Positions 57,988 to 64,000 of a stretch of DNA of 64,000 nucleotides are shown here, one piece after another (position 1 is the first letter of the stretch; each line of letters begins with the position of its first letter). The position numbers were made by a program, and so were the translations under genes. Source of the stretch: Chitinophagaceae bacterium (lineage in GTDB: Bacteria; Bacteroidota; Bacteroidia; Chitinophagales; Chitinophagaceae); the NCBI GenBank assembly GCA_016710745.1, contig JADJVB010000005.1, positions 609,372 through 673,371 of the forward strand, read 5' to 3'. The notes beneath the pieces were generated by a model. The model did not search any database and was not told where the DNA came from. It was given only the letters and a program-made list of their open reading frames with translations.

Positions 57988-58800
57988 ACTATCGAGTTTC
58001 TGTTTAAACAGGTCAAAATCGTTCAGGTTATGGTGTGTACCTTTTTCGATGGTAATAAATTCATCGGTGGGTTTGATGATCTTTTTTAACCGGGCGGCGT
58101 TGCGATAAGGAATTACGCCATCATCGGTGCCGTGAAAGATGGTTATCGGATAACGCACATCTGCCAAATACTCATTTGTAGGAATTTTATAGGTACTCAT
58201 TTGCTGTGTTGGGTAAATGGGTGCATAGCAACTGAATAAGGAAGGGATACTAAAATAAGGCGTTTCCAGGATCAGCCGTTGGTTTACCGAGTTGGCGGCC
58301 ACATAGGATGCAATACCGGTACCCAATGATTTTCCGTATAAAATGATGCTGTCGATTCCATATTTGGAAGCCGCCATTTTTTGAACCTGCAACGCCTGTT
58401 CATTCATTTTCTGCTCGGTACGTTCGCCCCTGGTTTTACCAAAACCGGGATAATCTTCCATCCAAACCTCATAGCCGTGTTTGGTAAAGTTGGATGCAAA
58501 TTTTGCATACCGCTCAATATTTTCCCGGTTGCCTTGAAAGTAAACCACTACGCCCCTTCTCACCGAATCGTTTGGAAAAAATTTGACCATATTCAAGGTA
58601 TCCGAATCATTAAATGGAATATTCAGTTCCTCAAACGGAACATCATTCGCAGAATCCTGTGGAAAATGATATACATAAGCAGCCGATAATTTCTCAGGAT
58701 GAAATAAAAACCGCTCCTGTAAATAATATAAGGCGATACCAATAGCACTGTACAAGATGATGATGATCTTTAGCCAGCGGAAGATTGTTTTTCGTTTCAT
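57970..58800 (-). CDS. Membrane-anchored alpha/beta hydrolase (paralogue 1)
   Basis: I start it at the ATG at 58800 (MKRKTIFRWLKIIIILYSAI), an N-terminal membrane anchor. A BEM46/FrsA-like alpha/beta hydrolase of about 276 residues follows. The nucleophile elbow is LYGKSLGTGIASYVA (GxSxG with Ser), then FHGTDDGVIPYRNA (acid) and GTHHNLNDFD (His). The FQGNRENIERYAKFASNFTK and YPGFGKTRGERTE motifs place it with the 59024 protein, a paralogue on the same strand, so a tandem duplication separated by a repeat array is likely. The substrate is unknown. Confidence 0.88.
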   Translation of the reverse strand: MKRKTIFRWLKIIIILYSAIGIALYYLQERFLFHPEKLSAAYVYHFPQDSANDVPFEELNIPFNDSDTLNMVKFFPNDSVRRGVVVYFQGNRENIERYAKFASNFTKHGYEVWMEDYPGFGKTRGERTEQKMNEQALQVQKMAASKYGIDSIILYGKSLGTGIASYVAANSVNQRLILETPYFSIPSLFSCYAPIYPTQQMSTYKIPTNEYLADVRYPITIFHGTDDGVIPYRNAARLKKIIKPTDEFITIEKGTHHNLNDFDLFKQKLDSLLELR

Positions 58801-58838
58801 GGCTGGCAAAGGTAAGGTGTTGGGGGTTGTGGTGAGGT

Positions 58839-59020
58839 GTTAGTTATTAGCAGTTGGCAGTTGGCGGTTGGCGGTTGGTGGTTGGCAGTTGGCAGTTGGC
58901 AGTTGGCGGTTGGCAGTTGGCGGTTGGCGGTTGGCAGTTGGCGGTTGGCAGTTGGCAGTTGGCGGTTGGCAGTTGGCGGTTGGCAGTTGGCAGTTGGCAG
59001 TTGGCAGTTGGCAGTTGGCA
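58839..59020. repeat. Heptanucleotide array C (24 GTTGGCA/GTTGGCG units)
   Basis: From 58853 to 59020 there are 24 uninterrupted 7-bp units of GTTGGCA or GTTGGCG (one GTTGGTG), preceded by two degenerate units (GTTAGTT, ATTAGCA) at 58839-58852. The array lies between the two hydrolase genes and ends 3 bp before the stop codon of the second. The A/G alternation has no simple period. It is long enough to expand and contract by slippage. Confidence 0.9.
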
Positions 59021-59023
59021 GCC

Positions 59024-59812
59024 TTAGGGGGCCAGAATATCGCGCAAAAAATTATGATACTCCGGAAAAGAAGGCAAATTATTGTGTCCGCCGCCGGGGA
59101 TGCGGATCAGGGTTATTTTACGCGGGGCCAGTGCCTGTAATTTTTCGGCATTGCGAATGGGGAGCAGCCAATCTTTGGTGCCATGCAATATATAGGTATG
59201 GCAGTTTACCTTGGTGATCCACTTATCGGTACGCATATGATAACGCAATACCCAACGTACCGGCAGTATGGGTAAAAAGCGCTCCACTGCTTTTTTGAAA
59301 CTGAAATAGGGCGCGTCAAGGATCAAATAGCGGGGTTTATTTTCGCTGGCTACTTTGGCGGCAAAACCGCTGCCCATGCTGCGGCCATACACGATCATAT
59401 GGTTTTCGTGGTATTTGTTGGCGAGGGATCCATACACAAACTGCATATCGCTCAGCATATCTTTTTCATTGCGTTTGCCGGTACTTTTGCCAAAGCCTCG
59501 ATAGTCAACCAGCACCACATCATATTTATACCGGTAAAAATCTTTGGCATATTTTGCCCAACCCTTGATGCTGCGGCTGTTGCCATGAAAATACAGGATC
59601 AATCCCTGTGGATCATCTACCGTAAAATGCAATCCATTGATACGTACACCGGGTTCTACGTCAAAAAAAAGTTCATCAAAAGGCACATCGTATTTATATA
59701 TGAAGTCCTGCTTCAGTTTTTCGGGCTTAAAAATAAAACGCTCCTGTACAAAAAAGGCAATAACAGAAAGTGCTGCGATGCCGATGATGATATAGAGGGC
59801 GATTTGGAGCAA
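59024..59812 (-). CDS. Membrane-anchored alpha/beta hydrolase (paralogue 2)
   Basis: The 262-residue protein has an N-terminal membrane helix (IALYIIIGIAALSVIAFFVQ), a linker RFIFKPEKL and a hydrolase domain with the GxSxG elbow VYGRSMGSGFAAKVAS, acid in LHGTKDWLLPIRNA and His in GGGHNNLPSF. The LYFHGNSRSIKGWAKYAKDF and YRGFGKSTGKRNE segments are like the BEM46 group. The start codon is a TTG, and no ATG is nearby in frame. The gene is paralogous to the one at 57970 and its stop lies next to the heptamer array. Confidence 0.88.
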   Translation of the reverse strand: MLQIALYIIIGIAALSVIAFFVQERFIFKPEKLKQDFIYKYDVPFDELFFDVEPGVRINGLHFTVDDPQGLILYFHGNSRSIKGWAKYAKDFYRYKYDVVLVDYRGFGKSTGKRNEKDMLSDMQFVYGSLANKYHENHMIVYGRSMGSGFAAKVASENKPRYLILDAPYFSFKKAVERFLPILPVRWVLRYHMRTDKWITKVNCHTYILHGTKDWLLPIRNAEKLQALAPRKITLIRIPGGGHNNLPSFPEYHNFLRDILAP

Positions 59813-59836
59813 TTTTAAGCAGTTGGATTTATAAGT

Positions 59837-59913
59837 AGCGATTAGTTGTTGGCTATTGGCTATTAGCTGTTAGCTTTTAGCGATTAGCTTTTAGCTGTTG
59901 GCTTTTAGCTGTT
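59837..59913. repeat. Heptanucleotide array D (11 AGCTNTT-type units)
   Basis: Eleven 7-bp units such as AGCGATT, AGTTGTT, GGCTATT, AGCTGTT and AGCTTTT. The array is followed after 38 bp by array E in the opposite orientation, so D and E form an imperfect large inverted repeat upstream of the hydrolase gene. Confidence 0.8.
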
Positions 59914-59951
59914 GGCACCCTGTTAAATTAAGCATTCTTATTTAAAATGTT

Positions 59952-60007
59952 AATAGCTAAATTTTAAAATCTAATATCTACATTCTAAAAGCTAAATTCT
60001 AACAGCT
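59952..60007. repeat. Heptanucleotide array E (eight units, opposite orientation to D)
   Basis: AATAGCT, AAATTTT, AAAATCT, AATATCT, ACATTCT, AAAAGCT, AAATTCT, AACAGCT. The reverse complement gives AGCTGTT, AGAATTT, AGCTTTT and so on, the same family as array D. It ends 12 bp before the rhodanese stop codon. Confidence 0.75.
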
Positions 60008-60019
60008 ACATGCCACACC

Positions 60020-60322
60020 CTATCCACCAAACTGCTTCTTCCAGGCTTCGGTGCCTCCAATTAAGTTAACCAGATTGGTAAAAGGGTATTTTTCCTGCAG
60101 GCGCTGAATGGCGATCTGGCTGCGGATGCCTTTGCGGCAATAGATGACCACCGGTATATCGGTAGCCAATTTTTCGTATTGTTGGGCGATTTCGTTTAAG
60201 GGGATCAAGGCGCCGCCGATGTTAAACGTGTCGTGTTCTTCCGGTTCACGCACGTCGACGAGCTGAAATTTTTCGGCCTTGTCGATCTTTTCTTTAAGTG
60301 CTAAAACGGTAATTGAATTCAT
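60020..60322 (-). CDS. Rhodanese-like domain protein
   Basis: I start at the ATG at 60322 (MNSITVLALKEKIDKAEKFQ), giving about 100 residues; an in-frame start further upstream would add 30 residues of unconvincing sequence. It is a single-domain rhodanese with VDVREPEEHDTFNIGGALIP and the active-site loop VIYCRKGIRSQ containing the catalytic Cys. Such proteins carry persulfide sulfur or act as redox/sulfur relays. The loop CRKGIRS is the short, single-domain type. The gene stands alone. Confidence 0.9.
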   Translation of the reverse strand: MNSITVLALKEKIDKAEKFQLVDVREPEEHDTFNIGGALIPLNEIAQQYEKLATDIPVVIYCRKGIRSQIAIQRLQEKYPFTNLVNLIGGTEAWKKQFGG

Positions 60323-60429
60323 GCTCCATAGCCTAAAGGGCCTAACTTGTTTAATCTTCAAACATCCTATAAATAAGCCAGCTGTCGTTTTTAACAATGC
60401 TATAAGTTTCAAAAAAAATTATAATCCAA

Positions 60430-60462
60430 ACTTCCCCCTTCGGCGGAGGGGGATTGAGGGGG
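60430..60462. repeat. C/G-run repeat (intergenic copy 3)
   Basis: CTTCCCCCTTCGGCGGAGGG followed by GGATTGAGGGGGCTTT lies between the rhodanese and kup genes, close to the kup stop codon. It shows the same C5-TTC-...-G5 layout as the copy at 1885, with a second G5 run. Confidence 0.55.
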
Positions 60463-60472
60463 CTTTACTTTC

Positions 60473-62455
60473 CTACTCTTCGTTCGGGTATATCCTGTTC
60501 AATTTTAAATTACTCACCGGCGCTATGATCAGCGGGAATTTCTCAACCTGAACCGTGCTTTGCTCCAGGCCAAATCCTTTTTCTTCGTTGAGCGAAATAT
60601 CCTTTAGCCAAAAATAAGCCCGCATCACGATACGTTCAAAGAACGGCAGGTCGTTATCCTGGCTCAGGAATTTCTCCATCACGATAAATTTAAAATCGCC
60701 CACCATTTTATTGCGTTGCTGACTTTCGTAGCGGCTCATCACATTTACTTCGCGGTTGGCCACCAGGTCTTCCACCACTTTTTTAAACATGAGGTTAATG
60801 CGGGGTTGCATGCGGAAACCGAGTCGGAACTCCACCCTGATGATATCATTGGGTATAATATGCTCAACCGAGTACTCGCAGGTGTATGGATCATCCATGG
60901 TATCAACGTGTACAAACCAGAAGATATCGGCCCGTTTGGGTTTACCGCTCAGTATTGAATAAATGATTTTATGTTCGATCTCCTTGGGATTGTTTGCGCT
61001 GGTTAAATAAACCAGGTGTGTGGCGTATTTGGGTACCGAGGAGTCGTTACTCAGCTCTTCCAGTTTGGGCACATACTCGTCCATACGCACAAACTCCACA
61101 TAGCGGTTTTTGATCTTGCGGCTGCGGTACCATACATACATCACCGAGAACAATACAAAACCGATCATCAGCGTAATATAACCGCCGTGAATGAATTTAT
61201 CCATCAGGGCAACCAGGAAGGCAGATTCGATGGTTACATAAGCCGCCAGGAAAACATAGATCAATATGGGTTTTACCCGGTGTAACACCATGTAATTGGC
61301 AAACAAAATGGTAGTCATAAACATGGTGGTGATAATGGCCAATCCATACGCAGCTTCCATTTTGGCCGACTCCCTGAAAAACAACACCACACCCACACAA
61401 CCCGCAAACAATAAGGTATTGATGGCCGGAATAAAAATTTGTCCCTTGGCCTCGGTGGGATAATTAATTTTAAGTTTTGGCCAGAGGTTGAGGCGGATAG
61501 CTTCGTTGATGAGGGTAAATGAACCCGTAACCATGGCCTGGCTGGCGATGATGGCCGCACTGGTGGCAATGATAACACCGGCAACAATAAACCAGGGCGG
61601 CATCAGGTCGTAAAAAGCGTTGATGCCTTCGGCGTTGATGGTGGCGGTATCCAGTAATTTACCGCTATGGTGTTTTAATAAACTGGCTCCCTGGCCAAAA
61701 TAATTGATGAGCAGGCAAATTTTTACAAAGATCCAGGATATGCGGATATTGCCCCGGCCGCAATGGCCGAGGTCGCTGTAGAGTGCTTCGGCACCCGTTG
61801 TACAGAGAAAAACGGCGCCCAGCAGCCAGAACCCTTCGGGATAGGTAAACAGAAAATGAAAGGCCCAATACGGATTAAGCGCTTTAAAAATATAGAGGTA
61901 ATCGCCGATATGCAAAAGCCCCAACAGCGCCAGCATACCGAACCAAACCGTCATGAAGGGGCCGAAAAATTTACCAATATTGCTGGTACCAAACTGTTGT
62001 GAAAAAAAGAAAACAACGATAATGCCAAGTACAATGTATACAATGGTATTCTGGTTAAGATCATGAAAGCGGGGCAATTCTTTTAACCCTTCGATAGCTG
62101 ATGTGATGGAGATGGGCGGGGTAATGATACCATCTGATAAAAGTGCTGCACCACCGATCATCGCGGGGATAACGAGCCATTTTTTTCGTCGTCTTACCAA
62201 TGCAAAAAGGGCAAAGATACCCCCTTCACCGCGGTTATCGGCCCGCAGCACCATGATCACATACTTAATGGTGGTGAGCATGGTGATGGTCCAGATGATA
62301 AGCGACAAACAACCCAGGATCAGTGGTTCATCAATAACCCTGCCTTTAATAATGGAGTTAAAAACATAAAGCGGAGAAGTACCAATATCGCCGTAAATAA
62401 TACCTAAGGCAACCAAAAGGCCGGCTGCGGTAACTTTGTTAACATGTTTCGACAC
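60473..62455 (-). CDS. kup: Kup family potassium uptake permease
   Basis: The 660-residue protein starts with GLLVALGIIYGDIGTSPLYV, the invariant Kup/HAK signature, followed by twelve transmembrane helices (about 10-445), including the motif GALFLCTTGAEALYSDLGHC and DRGEGGIFAL region (here NRGEGGIFALFALVRRRK). A cytoplasmic C-terminal domain of about 200 residues follows (ISLNEEKGFGLEQS near the end). It imports K+ by proton symport. The length matches the family. It has its own transcription unit. Confidence 0.95.
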   Translation of the reverse strand: MSKHVNKVTAAGLLVALGIIYGDIGTSPLYVFNSIIKGRVIDEPLILGCLSLIIWTITMLTTIKYVIMVLRADNRGEGGIFALFALVRRRKKWLVIPAMIGGAALLSDGIITPPISITSAIEGLKELPRFHDLNQNTIVYIVLGIIVVFFFSQQFGTSNIGKFFGPFMTVWFGMLALLGLLHIGDYLYIFKALNPYWAFHFLFTYPEGFWLLGAVFLCTTGAEALYSDLGHCGRGNIRISWIFVKICLLINYFGQGASLLKHHSGKLLDTATINAEGINAFYDLMPPWFIVAGVIIATSAAIIASQAMVTGSFTLINEAIRLNLWPKLKINYPTEAKGQIFIPAINTLLFAGCVGVVLFFRESAKMEAAYGLAIITTMFMTTILFANYMVLHRVKPILIYVFLAAYVTIESAFLVALMDKFIHGGYITLMIGFVLFSVMYVWYRSRKIKNRYVEFVRMDEYVPKLEELSNDSSVPKYATHLVYLTSANNPKEIEHKIIYSILSGKPKRADIFWFVHVDTMDDPYTCEYSVEHIIPNDIIRVEFRLGFRMQPRINLMFKKVVEDLVANREVNVMSRYESQQRNKMVGDFKFIVMEKFLSQDNDLPFFERIVMRAYFWLKDISLNEEKGFGLEQSTVQVEKFPLIIAPVSNLKLNRIYPNEE

Positions 62456-62671
62456 GAAATAAATTTAATCCTTGGGTAGTATAAAATTATAATACCGGCA
62501 TTCTATTTTTGGGCTTCACTTAATTTCCCGGAACGGTTTCCTTACATCGGCATCCCCCGGGGCTGTTTTACCGACATGTACAAAACCAAGCTGAACAACT
62601 TTTTTAAAATGCAGGTACAAATGTATAGGTAAAACGTAAAAACTTGTTAAATTATTTTTTATATTTAGGGT

Positions 62672-63871
62672 ATGGAACCCGTAACCCTGAAAGCTTTGTT
62701 CCATCGGCGCATGGAATGTATTGGCATTTATTTTGCCAAAAGCCCTTCTTTGGAAAAGATAATCCGCAAACAACCCGATGTAAAATGGAGCAAAACCAAT
62801 GCCTGTTGGTATATACCTTTAACCGAAACGGGTTATAAAAATTTGCTGCGTGATGTAGCCGGCATGGCCACAGTAGACAGCACGCATTTAAAAGCCTACC
62901 TGGAGCAGCGAAAAAAAATTCAGGAGACTTTACCCGAAAAGAACGCCTCGCCATTTAAAAAAAATCAATCAGCAGCACCGGTTTATGTAGATATAGCTGC
63001 CATCAAACTCAGTGCCGAAAACACCGAAGCCCTTCAGCAGTTTATTGAAATGCTGAAATTAAAGTCGTACAGCAGCTCTACGATTAAGACCTACCGGAAT
63101 GAGTTTATGCAATTGCTGCAGTTATTAAAATCGAAGCCGGTAACTGAACTTTCGGTAACCGACCTTAAACGATACATGGTTTATATAACTGAAACAATGG
63201 GTCTCAGTGAAAATTCGGCACATAGCCGGCTAAATGCGCTGAAGTTCTATTTTGAACAGGTTTTAGGCAGGGAGAAGTTTTTTTATGAATTACCGAGGCC
63301 TAAGAAATGGAAGAAACTGCCAAAAGTGATCAGTGAAGAAAAAATTTTGGAAGGTCTGCTGAAAGTGGTAAACCTGAAGCATAAAACACTGTTATTGTTG
63401 GCGTACAGTGCCGGCATGCGGGTAAGCGAGGTTATACAATTAAAAGTTACTGATATTAACAGCGATCGCATGCAAATAACCTTAAACCATGCCAAGGGTA
63501 AAAAAGACCGGGTAGTAACGCTTAGCAAAAGTTTACTGCCCCTGTTACGGGAATACTATATTAAATATAAACCAGAAGATTGGTTATTTGAGGGACAGGA
63601 TAGCGGGGAGCATATCAGCAGCCGTACGGCGCAGCTGATTTTTAAGAATGCCTATAAGAATTTGGGGCTGCCACCACAATGCAGTTTCCACAGTTTACGT
63701 CATAGTTATGCTACACATTTGCTCGAAAGCGGTACCGATATCAGCTTTATACAGAAGTTGCTAGGTCATAGCGATATAAAGACCACGTTGATATATGCCC
63801 AGGTGAGCAAAAAAGAGATTGGTCAAATAGAGAGTCCGCTCGACCGTGCATTGCGAAAAAAGGGCCTTTAA
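62672..63871 (+). CDS. Tyrosine recombinase/integrase
   Basis: This 399-residue recombinase has an N-terminal extension (about 1-95, MEPVTLKALFHRRMECIGIY with a KWSKTNACWYIPL core) typical of Bacteroidota integrases. A SAM-like core-binding domain (about 115-200) and a catalytic domain follow, with all five residues visible: Arg250 (SAGMRVSEV), His340 and Arg343 (HSLRHSYATHLL), His366 (LGHSDIKTT) and Tyr375 (LIYAQVS). The C-terminus QIESPLDRALRKKGL resembles the tail of integron-type and related chromosomal integrases. It should cut and join two specific sites by a 3'-phosphotyrosine link. A symmetric candidate site lies 45 bp downstream. It is close to the window edge, so the genes it mobilises, if any, are not seen. 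Confidence 0.93.
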   Translation: MEPVTLKALFHRRMECIGIYFAKSPSLEKIIRKQPDVKWSKTNACWYIPLTETGYKNLLRDVAGMATVDSTHLKAYLEQRKKIQETLPEKNASPFKKNQSAAPVYVDIAAIKLSAENTEALQQFIEMLKLKSYSSSTIKTYRNEFMQLLQLLKSKPVTELSVTDLKRYMVYITETMGLSENSAHSRLNALKFYFEQVLGREKFFYELPRPKKWKKLPKVISEEKILEGLLKVVNLKHKTLLLLAYSAGMRVSEVIQLKVTDINSDRMQITLNHAKGKKDRVVTLSKSLLPLLREYYIKYKPEDWLFEGQDSGEHISSRTAQLIFKNAYKNLGLPPQCSFHSLRHSYATHLLESGTDISFIQKLLGHSDIKTTLIYAQVSKKEIGQIESPLDRALRKKGL

Positions 63872-63915
63872 AAAACTTGCGTTTTTTCAATTGTCGACAC
63901 ATTAAATAAATAAGT

Positions 63916-63937
63916 ATACGAAAAAAAACTTTCGTAT
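63916..63937. repeat. 8-6-8 inverted repeat downstream of the integrase (candidate recombination site)
   Basis: ATACGAAA-AAAAAC-TTTCGTAT: two perfect 8-bp arms around a 6-bp spacer. Arms of this kind with 6-8 bp between them are the core architecture of tyrosine recombinase sites (dif, attP). The arms are short and AT-rich, so coincidence or a terminator-like hairpin cannot be excluded. Confidence 0.4.
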
Positions 63938-64000
63938 TTTATATTGATTTTTTATATATAACTTTAGTAATGAAACTTGTAAGTGTGAGCAATTAATGTG

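Noticed and set aside
58837..59217. Open frames with WQLAVGSW-type repeats
   Set aside because: They are translations of the 7-bp array C plus the antisense of the hydrolase gene.

Overview
The window looks like a chromosomal segment of a Bacteroidota bacterium, most likely of the Chitinophagaceae/Sphingobacteriia side. The evidence is a type IX secretion (T9SS) C-terminal sorting domain, Bacteroidota-restricted families (DUF3127, DUF4293, a DUF6427-like membrane protein), promoter-like TAnnTTTG boxes, weak Shine-Dalgarno signals and three long 'NTAVG' repeat adhesins typical of this group. No rRNA, transposase, prophage or CRISPR array is visible. A tyrosine recombinase lies at the right edge.

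Layout. 0-1.2 kb: 5' part of a methylmalonate-semialdehyde-type dehydrogenase, divergent from an Lrp/AsnC regulator across a perfect 17-bp palindrome. 1.2-1.6 kb: three tRNAs (Pro-CGG, Pro-TGG, Ser-GCT). 1.9-4.1 kb: dnaA and a 0.8-kb upstream gap. 4.1-8.5 kb: DUF3127 protein, a frameshifted FAD-dependent dehydrogenase and a NatA/NatB-like ABC exporter. 8.5-15.7 kb: polysaccharide export pair (Wzz-like, SLBB/Wza-like), nitronate monooxygenase, sugar nucleotidyltransferase, glyA. 15.8-18 kb: histidine kinase and NarL-type response regulator. 18-32.3 kb: surface-protein island with three NTAVG-repeat proteins (two ending in a peptidase S74 chaperone and coiled coil), one T9SS cargo protein and two small proline-rich secreted proteins. 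32.4-43 kb: DUF4293 protein, a 44-bp tandem repeat, uvrA, ECF sigma factor, dsbD and a DsbD-N-like protein, purQ, a DUF6427-like protein and a secreted hypothetical. 43-55.4 kb: epimerase, a second ABC exporter, a zinc metalloprotease, a 3-hydroxyacyl-CoA dehydrogenase/hydratase, an LTA-synthase-like sulfatase-fold protein divergent from a phosphodiesterase-like protein, a WG-repeat protein and metG. 55.4-60.3 kb: two S66 LD-carboxypeptidases interrupted by an S23 four-helix-bundle gene with heptanucleotide repeats, two alpha/beta hydrolases and a rhodanese. 60.4-64 kb: Kup potassium transporter and a tyrosine recombinase followed by an 8-6-8 inverted repeat.

At least a dozen reading-frame breaks occur, nearly all one-base length differences in short homopolymers. 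They hit housekeeping genes (uvrA, dsbD) as well as adhesins, so I read most of them as sequence or assembly error, not biology. Frameshifted genes are annotated across their whole length, with the break stated.

The most interesting unexplained structures are: (1) heptanucleotide arrays in opposite orientations that flank the S23 gene and recur nearby without a gene, resembling an autonomous/non-autonomous repeat family; (2) G/C-run palindromic inserts lying in frame inside UvrA and twice inside MetRS, encoding PPLGGGGA-like patches, with relatives between genes; (3) the surface-protein island with its paired small secreted proteins; (4) the 44-bp tandem array touching the uvrA stop codon.
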